DNA from: CAYONP01 sp964405335 | GTDB taxonomy: Bacteria > Armatimonadota > UBA10988 | Reading direction: 5' to 3' | NCBI GenBank assembly: GCA_964405335.1 | Contig: CAYONP010000015.1 | Coordinates: 11,244 to 75,243 of the forward strand | Length of the DNA: 64,000 nucleotides | Shown: positions 34,963-43,273 of the stretch, piece after piece | Position numbering within the stretch: position 1 is the stretch's first letter | How the letters are laid out: the number at the start of each line of letters is the position of its first letter | The notes under the pieces: generated by a model | Seen by the model: the letters and a program-made list of their open reading frames with translations, nothing else | Databases searched by the model: none | Told to the model about the DNA's origin: nothing | Position numbers and translations under genes: made by a program

Positions 34963-35952
34963 ATGGACATCCCACGGATCGCGGTGATCGGCGCCGGGGC
35001 GCTCTCGTCGCGCCGCATCTACCCGTATCTCGGCGCCGCCGGGGCGCGGCTGGTCGGCGTCTGCGACCTCGATCTCGACCGCGCCCAGCGCATGAGCCTG
35101 CTGTTCGGCGGCCATGCTTATGACCAGTGGCCGGCGATGCTCGAGGCGACCCGGCCCGACGGGGTGATCATCTGCATCGGGCCCGAGCAACACGCCGCCC
35201 TGGCGCCGGCCGTGCTGCGCGCGGGGTATCCGGTCTATACCGAGAAGCCGCCCGGCCCGACCGCCGCCGACACGCTCAGAGTGGCCCGCGCCGCCGCCGA
35301 GACCCACCGGCTCTGCATGACCGCCTTCAAGAAGCGCTATGCCCGCTGCAACCAGCGCGCGAAGGCGTTTCTCGACGAGTTCGCCGACGAGGACAAGCTG
35401 GCCCTCTCGCTCGACTACGCCGGCGGTCCGTACCGCAACGACTCGCCGCGGACCGATCTGCTGCTCGACTTCGGCGTGCATGGCGCCGATCTGCTCAGCT
35501 TCCTGGGCGGCCCGGCGGCCGAGGTCGCCGCGCACACCCGCGACGGCCATGCCTACACCGCGACGATCCGCTTCGCCTCGGGCTTGCTGGGCAGCTTCTG
35601 CCTGACCGACGGGCGCTCGTTCGGCGTGCCGACCGAAGAGCTCGAAATCACCTGCCGCGGCGGCCACTGGATGACCGTGCACAACTCGAGTGTCTGGAAG
35701 GTGGCTCGCGCCGGCAGCATCGTCGAGTATCGCGAGCCGCCGACCTTCACCTCGGCCGGCGACGACGGCCGCGACACGGGTCACCTGGCCGAGCTCGAGG
35801 CCTACGTCCAGGCGCTGCGCGCGCGGGCGGTCTCGTCGCCCTCGCAGGTCTACGAGTCGTACCGCAGCATGGTGCTGCTCGAGGCGATCCGCGAGGCGGC
35901 CGCCAGCGGGCGGGCGGTGCAGCCGGTCTATGAGCCGGTCGAGACCGGCTGA
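34963..35952 (+). CDS. Gfo/Idh/MocA-family oxidoreductase
   Basis: 329 aa. Rossmann N-terminus IPRIAVIGAGALSSRRIYPYL with the GxGxxx fingerprint, ARLVGVCDLDLDRA (Asp at the end of beta-2 favours NAD), and EKPPGPTAADTLR, the EKP motif that carries the conserved Lys. The second half is the alpha/beta dimer domain with DFGVHGADLLSFLGGP. These enzymes oxidise or epimerise sugars and cyclitols. Position behind the glycosidases suggests processing of a released sugar. Its last 25 bases overlap the 3' end of convergent rlmN. Confidence 0.87.
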   Translation: MDIPRIAVIGAGALSSRRIYPYLGAAGARLVGVCDLDLDRAQRMSLLFGGHAYDQWPAMLEATRPDGVIICIGPEQHAALAPAVLRAGYPVYTEKPPGPTAADTLRVARAAAETHRLCMTAFKKRYARCNQRAKAFLDEFADEDKLALSLDYAGGPYRNDSPRTDLLLDFGVHGADLLSFLGGPAAEVAAHTRDGHAYTATIRFASGLLGSFCLTDGRSFGVPTEELEITCRGGHWMTVHNSSVWKVARAGSIVEYREPPTFTSAGDDGRDTGHLAELEAYVQALRARAVSSPSQVYESYRSMVLLEAIREAAASGRAVQPVYEPVETG

Positions 35953-36968
35953 GCGGCGCGAAGCTGGCCGCACGCGCCGGCGATGTCGTCGCCGCGCGTC
36001 TGGCGTTGCGTGACGACCAGGCCGGCCGACTCAAGGGTCGCGCGGAAGCCGGCCAGACGCTCCGCGCTCGGCCGTTCAAAGGGCAGGCCGGGCACCGGGT
36101 TGAACGGGATCAGGTTGACATGCTCACCCCGCCGCAGCACCGCGGCGGCCGCCTGGGCATCGGTAGGCCGGTCGTTGACACCGCTCATCAGCGCCATCTC
36201 ATAGGTCACCCGCCGGCCGGTCCGCGCGGCATAGTCCCGGGCCGCGGCGAGGATCTCGGCCACGCTCCAGCGCTTGGCCGCCGTCGGCACCAGCTCACGG
36301 CGCAGCGCATCGTCGGCGGCGTGGAGCGAGACGGCGAGGGTGACCGGCAGGCCCGCTGAGGCCAGCCGCGCGATGCCCGGCGGCAGGCCGACGGTCGAGA
36401 CGGTGACGTGCCGCGGCGAGAGCTCCATCTCATCGCGCCACAGGGCAACCGCCTCGATCACGGTGTCGGTGTTGAGCAGCGGCTCGCCCATGCCCATGAA
36501 GACGACGTGGCTGATCCGCGCGCCGGCCGCCTGGCCGGCGGTGAGCAACTGGTCGCACAGCTCGGCGACGGTCAGGTTGCGCCCGGCGCCGAGCGTGCCG
36601 GTGGCGCAGAAGGTGCAGCCGACCGCGCAGCCGGTCTGGCTCGAGAGGCAGGCCGACAGCCGGTCGGCATAGGGCAGCACGACCGTTTCGACGGCGGCGC
36701 CGTCGGTCAGGGTCAGCAGCAGCTTGCGCGTGCCGTCGCGCGAAACCTGCTCGGCGGCGACCCGCCCGCGGCCGACCGGATGCTGGTCGGCCAGTCGGCG
36801 GCGGAGGGCGAGCGGCAGGCTGGACATCTCGTCGGTGCTGCGCGCGCCGTGGTGGTGGAGCCACTCGGCAAGCTGCCGGCCACGGTAGGCCGGCTCGCCG
36901 AGCGCGGTGCAGAGGGCCTCAAGCGCCTCGCGCCGCTGGCCCAGCAAGGCCGGCGACGCGGCGCTCAC
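35928..36968 (-). CDS. rlmN: 23S rRNA (adenine2503-C2)/tRNA methyltransferase, radical SAM
   Basis: 346 aa from GTG 36968, a GTGA overlap with skp. RlmN landmarks: an N-terminal RlmN domain (YRGRQLAEWLHHHGARSTDEMSSLP), TRKLLLTLTDGAAVETVVLPYADRL, SSQTGCAVGCTFCATG with the CxxxCxxC [4Fe-4S] cysteines 114, 118 and 121, FMGMGEPLLNTD, SLHAADDALRRELVPT and, near the C-terminus, TRGDDIAGACGQLR with the methyl-carrying Cys. Length matches the family. It methylates A2503 of 23S rRNA and A37 of some tRNAs. Last gene of the envelope-assembly cluster and convergently overlapping the sugar operon by 25 bases. Confidence 0.95.
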   Translation of the reverse strand: MSAASPALLGQRREALEALCTALGEPAYRGRQLAEWLHHHGARSTDEMSSLPLALRRRLADQHPVGRGRVAAEQVSRDGTRKLLLTLTDGAAVETVVLPYADRLSACLSSQTGCAVGCTFCATGTLGAGRNLTVAELCDQLLTAGQAAGARISHVVFMGMGEPLLNTDTVIEAVALWRDEMELSPRHVTVSTVGLPPGIARLASAGLPVTLAVSLHAADDALRRELVPTAAKRWSVAEILAAARDYAARTGRRVTYEMALMSGVNDRPTDAQAAAAVLRRGEHVNLIPFNPVPGLPFERPSAERLAGFRATLESAGLVVTQRQTRGDDIAGACGQLRAAQPVSTGS

Positions 36969-37603
36969 CCGGCGGGCGGCGCGGCGTTCAGCGCGGCGAT
37001 GACCGCATCGGTGATGTCGGTGCCGCCGAAAAAGACCAACTCGCTCGAGACCACCAGGGTCAGGCCCTGCGCCTCGGCAATCTGTTTGACCGCCGCGTCG
37101 AACTTCTCCTGGATCCGCGCCGAGCCCTCCTGATCGAACTGCCGCAGCTCCTCGCCGAGCCGCTCCTGCATGGTCTTCAGGCCCTGCTGCGCCTGGCGCT
37201 TGATCGACTGGAGCAAGTTGAGCTGATCCCGCTCGGCCTCGGTCCGTTGTTCTTTGGTCTCGAGTTCGGCCAGTTGCCGGTCGCGCTCGTCGCTGAGCTT
37301 CATCAGCTTGTCCAGCTCGGCGCGCTCGGCCTCGGTCAGGTTCTGGCCCTTGGCCCGCAGCTCCTGCAGCTTGTTCCACTCCTCGTCGAGCAGGAGCGTG
37401 AACCGTTCGGCCCGCTCGGTGAGCTGCGCGTTGAGCTGCGCCATGCGCTGTTCGACGTCGCGCCGGTGGGTCGCGAACTGCTCGAACGCGCGCAGCGTCC
37501 GCGGCACATCGATCTTGCCGACCTTGACTTCCTGCGCCGCGGCGGGGGCGGCCAGCGCGGCGAGCAGGCCGACTGCCAGCAGAGCACGGGCCATCTTCCA
37601 CAT
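36965..37603 (-). CDS. skp: OmpH/Skp periplasmic chaperone
   Basis: 212 aa from ATG 37603 (GGAG upstream); a GTG immediately before is possible. Signal peptide MWKMARALLAVGLLAALAAPAAAQ, then VKVGKIDVPRTLRAFEQF as the first strand. A long charged coiled coil runs over about residues 45-165, forming the tentacle-like helices of Skp, and FDAAVKQIAEAQGLTLVVSSELVFFGGTDITDAVIAALN closes the beta core. It holds unfolded outer-membrane proteins in the periplasm. Lying directly between bamA and rlmN, it belongs to the same envelope operon. Confidence 0.9.
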   Translation of the reverse strand: MWKMARALLAVGLLAALAAPAAAQEVKVGKIDVPRTLRAFEQFATHRRDVEQRMAQLNAQLTERAERFTLLLDEEWNKLQELRAKGQNLTEAERAELDKLMKLSDERDRQLAELETKEQRTEAERDQLNLLQSIKRQAQQGLKTMQERLGEELRQFDQEGSARIQEKFDAAVKQIAEAQGLTLVVSSELVFFGGTDITDAVIAALNAAPPAG

Positions 37604-37674
37604 CACGAGTCTCCAGTCAGGCCCGGCGGGCCTGTCGTCTTCTGACGCCGGCGGCGGCGAAGCGGTTGCCTCGC

Positions 37675-40134
37675 TCAGAACGGGTTGCCAAAGCCGAAGT
37701 GCAGCTTGCCCTCACCACTGCCGCCAAAGCCCAGGTCGAGCCGCAGCGGGCCGATCGGCGTAACCACCCGCAGGCCGACGCCGACGGCCGTGGCCAGGTC
37801 GTTGAGGAAATCGACGTCCTCGCCCTCGCGCCAGGCCCGGCCGGCGTCGAAGAAGACCACCGCGCCGAGGTTGTTCTGGAACTGCCGCCGCAGCTCGAGG
37901 TTGAACAGGAAGGCGCGACTGCCGAAGAACTCGTCCTCCTCGTACCCGCGCAGCGTGTCCGAGCCGCCAATCAAGTAGCTCTGGCTGAACGGCAGCCGGC
38001 CGGTCGAAAAGCCGTACATCCCGCGCAGGGCCAGCACCCAGGCCGACCGCTCCCGCCGGCTGATCTCGACCGTCTCACCAAACAGCGGGAAGTACTGCCG
38101 CAGCTCGACCCGGTACTTGGTGAAGTTGTTGTCGCCACCCAGACCGGCGATCTCGACCGTGCCCGAACGATACCCGCCGCTGGTCGAATCGAACGGAAAG
38201 TCGCGCGTGTCGTGGTTGATGCCCAGCGTGATCGACGAGGTCGTGTCGCTGTTCAGATCCTGGAACGGAAAGGCCGGCAACGAGGGCAGCAGCGAGCCAC
38301 GCCGCTCGGTGGTCACGTTCTGGAAGGTATACTGCACCGAGCCGCGCAGCGAGGGCATCAGTGGCCGTGAGAAACGGATCTCGCCGCCGCGACGCGTCTG
38401 GTCGAAACGCGTCCGGTTGCTCGAAAACGCGCCCAGGCCCGAGGCGCCGGTGCGGTCCTCGGTGTTGTACAGCCGGAAACTCAGCTCGCTCCCCGCGCCG
38501 TCGAGCAGCGGCCAGAAGTACTCGCCCGAGAAGTCGAACCGGCCACCGAACTCGACCCGCCCGGCGACGTGCTGTGCCAGGCCCCAGAGGTTGCTCTCCG
38601 ACACCTCGACATAGCCGACTAGGCCGAACCGTGACGAGATCCCACCGCCGGCGCCGATGTTCCCCGTCCGCTTCTCGATCACGTTGAAGGTGATGTTGAT
38701 CACGTTCGGATCAGCCGGGTCGATCTCCGTGCCGCCAACCTCGAACACCTCGAGGATGTTCAGGCGGTTGATCTCCCGCAGATCGTCCTGGATGGTGTTA
38801 CGGTTGTAGGGGTCGCCCGACTTGGTCCGCATGTAGGCGCGGAACACCCGCTCGCTGGTCCGCGGCCGCGCGTCGCCCCAGTCGAACGCGATGGTCCCGA
38901 CATGGATCTCATCGATGTCGACATGGACCACGACGGTCTGGTCGGGCTGTACGGTCAGGAACTGCGGCGCGTCGTCGCCGACGCTCAGGCTGGGGAAGGC
39001 GAGAAAGCCCTGACTGTCATACGCCTCGCTCAGCCGTCGCAGCTCGGGCGCGACGCGGTCGGGCGAGGTGTTGAGCACCTCGCCGGCGCGCAGGTAGACC
39101 AGCGCGCCGAGCAGCGTCTCGGTCGGGACCAGCTCGTTGCCCTGCACGCGCACCTCGGCGATGACCGGGTTCTCGACCAGCTCGAAATAGACCGTGACGG
39201 TGCGCTCTTCGAGGTCGGGCTGCGGCACTACCCGCGAGGCCACGCCGCCGGCCGGCAGCGGATAGCCGTAGGCCAGCAGGCGCTCGCGGTCGGACGAGAA
39301 GTAGAACCAGCCGAGCTGGTGCAGCGCGTCCTCGTCGGCGCGGATCTGCTCGAGATTGTAGACCTGGCCGACCTGCGTCTGGATGACCGACCGCACCACC
39401 TCTTCGGCAATCCTCCGCAAGCCGCGGATTTCGACCGCCGTGATGCGCAATTCCTCGTCGGGGATGAGCGGCTCGTCGACCTGGCCGCCCGGCTGCGTCA
39501 CGCCCGGCTGGTCGACCCCGCCGGGCCGCGGCTCATCGGCGCCCTCGGCAATCACCTTGATGTGCACGACGACCCCGCCGGTGGGCGTCTCCTCGAACCA
39601 CGGCGGCGACTCGCCCGGCGCCGGTAGTTGGCAGGTGACGGTCCGCCCGCGGGCGCGAAAGATGGCTTCGATATCGCGCAGCGACCGGCGCACGTTGGCC
39701 AGGTTGGTGTTCAGCGGCCGGCCCTCGCGCAGGTAGGTCACCTCCTCGGCCAGCACCTCGCGCGGCAGGATCAGGCCGCCGATCAGGTCGATCCGCTCAA
39801 TCACCGGGTTCTCGACCAGCCGGATGTGGATCTCGAGGTTGCCATCGGCATCGCGCCGGGTCTGGAACGACGAGGCGGTTTCCGGCCGCTCGGGGTTCCA
39901 ATAGAACCAGCCCAGCTCGGCCAGTGCGTCGACCGCGGTGCGCAGCCGCGCGCTCTCGGTGGTGCGCGGGAGCGGCTGGCCGACCTCGAGCCCAAGCGCC
40001 CCGCGGACGAGGCCCTCGTCGATCAACCGCAGACCGGTGATCTCGATCACGCTGATCACCGGCCCAGCATCGTCGGCGCGGGCGGCGGCACAGAACACGG
40101 CCAGCACGGCCGCCAGGCGGGCGATAGGCCTCAC
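37675..40134 (-). CDS. bamA: Outer membrane protein assembly factor BamA
   Basis: 819 aa. Signal peptide MRPIARLAAVLAVFCAAARA. Successive POTRA domains follow (for example ISVIEITGLRLIDEGLVRGAL, ITAVEIRGLRRIAEEVVRSVI and VIAEVRVQGNELVPTETLLGAL) up to about residue 500, with an Asp/Pro/Gly linker near 210-225. The C-terminal Omp85 barrel contains the conserved loop-6-type region SYLIGGSDTLRGYEEDEFFG and ends in Phe, as barrel signals do. It inserts beta-barrel proteins into the outer membrane. The start overlaps the ECF sigma gene by 4 bases, and skp follows 71 bases later. Confidence 0.95.
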   Translation of the reverse strand: MRPIARLAAVLAVFCAAARADDAGPVISVIEITGLRLIDEGLVRGALGLEVGQPLPRTTESARLRTAVDALAELGWFYWNPERPETASSFQTRRDADGNLEIHIRLVENPVIERIDLIGGLILPREVLAEEVTYLREGRPLNTNLANVRRSLRDIEAIFRARGRTVTCQLPAPGESPPWFEETPTGGVVVHIKVIAEGADEPRPGGVDQPGVTQPGGQVDEPLIPDEELRITAVEIRGLRRIAEEVVRSVIQTQVGQVYNLEQIRADEDALHQLGWFYFSSDRERLLAYGYPLPAGGVASRVVPQPDLEERTVTVYFELVENPVIAEVRVQGNELVPTETLLGALVYLRAGEVLNTSPDRVAPELRRLSEAYDSQGFLAFPSLSVGDDAPQFLTVQPDQTVVVHVDIDEIHVGTIAFDWGDARPRTSERVFRAYMRTKSGDPYNRNTIQDDLREINRLNILEVFEVGGTEIDPADPNVINITFNVIEKRTGNIGAGGGISSRFGLVGYVEVSESNLWGLAQHVAGRVEFGGRFDFSGEYFWPLLDGAGSELSFRLYNTEDRTGASGLGAFSSNRTRFDQTRRGGEIRFSRPLMPSLRGSVQYTFQNVTTERRGSLLPSLPAFPFQDLNSDTTSSITLGINHDTRDFPFDSTSGGYRSGTVEIAGLGGDNNFTKYRVELRQYFPLFGETVEISRRERSAWVLALRGMYGFSTGRLPFSQSYLIGGSDTLRGYEEDEFFGSRAFLFNLELRRQFQNNLGAVVFFDAGRAWREGEDVDFLNDLATAVGVGLRVVTPIGPLRLDLGFGGSGEGKLHFGFGNPF

Positions 40135-40784
40135 GTCTCACCTCTCGATGGCCGCCTGCCCGTGCGGCCCAGCCCGGACGCGGGGGGAGCGTCGTCGCCC
40201 TGGAGATACGGCCGCAACCGCTCGCGGAGGTGCGACCGGGCGCGGAACAAGCGCGATTTGACCGCCTCGAGCGAGATGCCGATCACCTCCGCCATCTCAC
40301 GGTATGACAGGCCCTGGATGTCGCGCAGGATGACCACCAGGCGGAAGTCGGGCGGCAGATTGTCGATCTCTTCGTTGACAATCTCGCGCAGTTCGGCCCG
40401 CTCGAGCAGCCGCTCGGGCGCGAAGCTCAGGTCGGGCACGTCACGGGTCAGGTTATCCTCGAGGTCGACCGGATCATCGAGCGACCCGCCGGCGACGTTG
40501 CCGACGCGCGAGATCTGCTTCATCCGGTTCTTGCACCGATTGACCGCGATGCGGAACAACCAGGTGTAGATCTTCGAGTCGCCGCGGAAGCTCGGCAGCG
40601 CGCGATAGGCCTGGACAAACACATCCTGGGTCAGGTCGCTGGCCTCGTCGAAGTCGCCGGTCATGCGCAACAGCACGTTGAAGATCTTCTTCTGGTAGCG
40701 GTCCAGAAGAACATCGAACGGGAGCCTGGCTTCGCCCTCGCCGCCCCAGCCGCCGCCGGGCCCGATGGGCTCGCTCATGTCCAC
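40131..40784 (-). CDS. ECF-type RNA polymerase sigma factor (RpoE family)
   Basis: 217 aa from GTG 40784; the ATG six bases downstream is equally possible. Region 2: DRYQKKIFNVLLRMTGDFDEASDLTQDVFVQAYRALPSFRGDSKIYTWLFRIAVNRCKNRMKQ. Region 4: LPPDFRLVVILRDIQGLSYREMAEVIGISLEAVKSRLFRARSHLRERL. The C-terminal 20 residues are a Pro/Arg/Gly extension. No anti-sigma gene lies next to it; instead the stop overlaps bamA, so sigma synthesis is tied to the barrel-assembly machine. In other bacteria RpoE-type factors respond to misfolded outer-membrane proteins, which makes an autoregulatory loop plausible (inference). Confidence 0.92.
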   Translation of the reverse strand: MDMSEPIGPGGGWGGEGEARLPFDVLLDRYQKKIFNVLLRMTGDFDEASDLTQDVFVQAYRALPSFRGDSKIYTWLFRIAVNRCKNRMKQISRVGNVAGGSLDDPVDLEDNLTRDVPDLSFAPERLLERAELREIVNEEIDNLPPDFRLVVILRDIQGLSYREMAEVIGISLEAVKSRLFRARSHLRERLRPYLQGDDAPPASGLGRTGRRPSRGET

Positions 40785-40853
40785 GGAAATCCGGCCCTTC
40801 CCGTCGCTGGTGTTCCGAGCGGCAACTGCCTCTCCTTCCCGGCCCGCGCCGGC

Positions 40854-41816
40854 TCAGTCTCCGGTAACCTGCCGCAGGTCGCCACCCGACGGGTCCATCA
40901 GCCAGATCTGCCACCACCCATCCCGCGACGAGGTGAACGCGATGGCGCTGCCGTCCGGGCTGTAGACCGGATCCCCGTTGTGGTCGCGCGTGTCGGTCAA
41001 CTGGACCAAATCCGTGCCGTCGGCGTCGATCCGCCAGATGTTCCAGTTGCCGTCCCAGCGCTCGAAGGCCAACTGCAGCCCGTCGGGCGACCAGGTCGGC
41101 GTGCCGTCGCTGATGTTCGAGTCGGGCTCGTCCTTGCGGGTCAACTGCAGCGGATTGCCGCCCGACGCGTCCATCACCCAGATGTCGAAGTTGCCCCGGT
41201 CCTGGCTCGAGGCAAACGCAATCCGCGAGCCGTCGGCGCTGGCCCGCGGCGACGCTTCGTCCGACGGCAGGCTGGTCAACGGCACCAACCCCGTGCCGTC
41301 GACGCCGATCCGCCAGATATCGGCCGTGCCGCTGCGCGCCGAAATGAACAGAATCGACCGGCCATCGGGCATCCACGACGGCGTGGTGTCGGTGGCGCGG
41401 TCAAAGGTCAACTGCCGCCGGCCGGTGCCGTCGAGGTTCATCACCCAGACATCGAACTGGCCGTCCTCGCCGGCGACATAGGCAATCTGCGTGCCGTCGG
41501 GCGAGACCGCCGGGTAGAAGTCCGGCCCGCGACCCGGCGGCGTGATTCGCGTCGGCAGCGCGCCGTTGGCGTTGATCCGCCAGATGGTGCCGGTGTCGAA
41601 CGCGCCGATGGTGTTGGTGAACCGGTCGCTCGGCGTGGACAGGTTCTGCGAGTAGACGATCACCCCGCCGGCGGGCGGCACCCAGCTCGGCGTGCGGCCC
41701 CAGATGAAGTCTCCGGCGCCGCCGTCGCTGCACGCGGCGGCGGCGGCCAGCAGCACCGCCGCGGCGGCGAGATAGGCCGCTCGCGCCACGATGCCGCACC
41801 GGATCCGACTGCCCAT
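40854..41816 (-). CDS. TolB-like beta-propeller lipoprotein
   Basis: 320 aa from ATG 41816 with GGAGG 5 bases upstream. Signal peptide ending LAAAAAC, so a lipoprotein with Cys around residue 28. The remainder is six or so WD40-like PD40 repeats of the form DFYPAVSPDGTQIAYVAGEDGQFDVWVMNLDGTGRRQLT, each with SPDG and an I/V-W-x-M/I-x-x-D-G. This is the TolB C-terminal propeller without the TolB N-terminal domain. Likely a periplasmic or surface scaffold; no Tol-Pal partners are nearby. Confidence 0.85.
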   Translation of the reverse strand: MGSRIRCGIVARAAYLAAAAVLLAAAAACSDGGAGDFIWGRTPSWVPPAGGVIVYSQNLSTPSDRFTNTIGAFDTGTIWRINANGALPTRITPPGRGPDFYPAVSPDGTQIAYVAGEDGQFDVWVMNLDGTGRRQLTFDRATDTTPSWMPDGRSILFISARSGTADIWRIGVDGTGLVPLTSLPSDEASPRASADGSRIAFASSQDRGNFDIWVMDASGGNPLQLTRKDEPDSNISDGTPTWSPDGLQLAFERWDGNWNIWRIDADGTDLVQLTDTRDHNGDPVYSPDGSAIAFTSSRDGWWQIWLMDPSGGDLRQVTGD

Positions 41817-41829
41817 GGTCACCTCCGCG

Positions 41830-43242
41830 CTAGGGAATCGGCCCCCAGGCCGGCTCCGTGTCGCCCGACGAGGAGAAGCTCAACTCGAACGCCTCGCCGT
41901 CGAACTGGCCGCGAAACAGGTTGGTCAGACGCTCCCGCTCGCGGTTGCTCGAGAACACGAACGACGAGCCGTCCGGCGCGACCGACGGGTCGCGGCTGCG
42001 GTCGCCACCGCCGATCAGCTCGCGCTCGCCGCTGCCGGTGCCCGAAATCGAGCGAATCGACGTCTCGCCGCTCGATTCACGCGTGTGCAGGATTCGCCCG
42101 TCGGGGTGGTAGGCCGGCGCGCCGCGCGCGTCGCGGTCCTCGGTCAGCCGCCGCAGGCCGGCGCCGTCGGCGCCGATGGTGAACAACTGCCGCCGCGTCC
42201 GCGGCACGCCTTGCCGCTCGTCGACCACCGCCGTGCCGCCGAAGGTGTAGCTGATCAGCACCGACTCACCGGCCACCGTGCCGCGACTGAAGTCAATCAC
42301 CCCGTCGGTGGCGCTCTGCACCCTGAACTCGCTCGCCTCGAGCGGCGTCCGCGCGGCGTCGTCGCGCGTCACGGTCACGCTGTCGGCGTCGATCGGCCGG
42401 TTGCGCACCTGCACCAGCGCGGTGCGGGTGGTGCCGACAAAGGCCAGCATCGTGCCGTCGGGCGACCAGGCCGGCTCGTCGATCGCCGAGCCGTCGGCCA
42501 GCGGTTCGGTTTCACTGCCGTCGGCCAGCAGGCGGATGATCAGCCGCGCGAGCTGGTCGGCGCCGGCGGCGACGAAGGCCAGCCGGGTGCCGTCGGGGCT
42601 GAACGCCGGATGCGCCTCGGCACGCTCGGCGGTGGCGGTCAGGTTGACCGTCGTGCCGGGCACCACGCCGTCGGCATCGAGCGCGCAGGCGAAGATGTCG
42701 TCGAGCCCGCCCTCGCCCGGCGCGGCCCAGGCGAGCTGCGTGCCGTCGCTCGAGATCGTCGGGCTGTGGCCACCGCCGTCGGTCACCCGGGTCACGTTCT
42801 CGCCCCAGTCGAGGCAGAGGTAGACCTCACGGCGGAAGTCGGTCCGGTCGCTGACAAAGGCGATCCGGCTGCGCGGACCGCCAAGGGTGCGGAAGCGGTA
42901 ACGCCGGCCGTGGCCGCTGACCTCGAAGGTGTACAGCGTGTTGGCGGTCAGGCCCTCGATCTCGACCCGGTGCGTGGTGCCCGCGGCGCCGGTCGCCGTC
43001 TGGCTGCCGGCGGCACTGCTCAGCCGCACCTGGCTGACGCCGGCGACGCGGCTGAGCCAGGTGATCAGCGCGCGGGTGTCGGTGACCGTGACGGCGATGT
43101 CGCGGACGTCGAGCAGGTCGACGCGCACCCCCTCGTCGAAGGCGAGTTCTTCGTCGCCGCAGCCGGCGAGCAGCGCGACGAGTCCGGCGATGGCCAACAG
43201 GAGATGACCCGCCCGCCTCAGCCGTCGCAGGGTCCGTCGCAT
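41830..43242 (-). CDS. FN3 plus TolB-like propeller lipoprotein
   Basis: 470 aa from ATG 43242 (GGGAG 7 bases upstream). Lipobox LLAGC in LVALLAGCGDEE. An FN3-like domain covers residues about 40-105 (DIAVTVTDTRALITWLSRVAGVSQVRLSS ... LTANTLYTFEVSG), and the rest is PD40/TolB-type propeller (SRIAFVSDRTDFRREVYLCL, TISSDGTQLAWAAPGE, PAFSPDGTRLAFVAAG, PAYHPDGRILHTRESSGE). It sits 13 bases upstream of the second propeller lipoprotein, so the pair may assemble together. Role in the envelope cluster unknown. Confidence 0.82.
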   Translation of the reverse strand: MRRTLRRLRRAGHLLLAIAGLVALLAGCGDEELAFDEGVRVDLLDVRDIAVTVTDTRALITWLSRVAGVSQVRLSSAAGSQTATGAAGTTHRVEIEGLTANTLYTFEVSGHGRRYRFRTLGGPRSRIAFVSDRTDFRREVYLCLDWGENVTRVTDGGGHSPTISSDGTQLAWAAPGEGGLDDIFACALDADGVVPGTTVNLTATAERAEAHPAFSPDGTRLAFVAAGADQLARLIIRLLADGSETEPLADGSAIDEPAWSPDGTMLAFVGTTRTALVQVRNRPIDADSVTVTRDDAARTPLEASEFRVQSATDGVIDFSRGTVAGESVLISYTFGGTAVVDERQGVPRTRRQLFTIGADGAGLRRLTEDRDARGAPAYHPDGRILHTRESSGETSIRSISGTGSGERELIGGGDRSRDPSVAPDGSSFVFSSNRERERLTNLFRGQFDGEAFELSFSSSGDTEPAWGPIP

Positions 43243-43273
43243 CCGGGGTCTCCCATCGTCGGCGCAGTATACC

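Noticed and set aside
40854..43242. tolB of a Tol-Pal system
   Set aside because: Both propeller proteins are lipoproteins lacking the TolB N-terminal domain, and no tolQRA or pal gene is adjacent.
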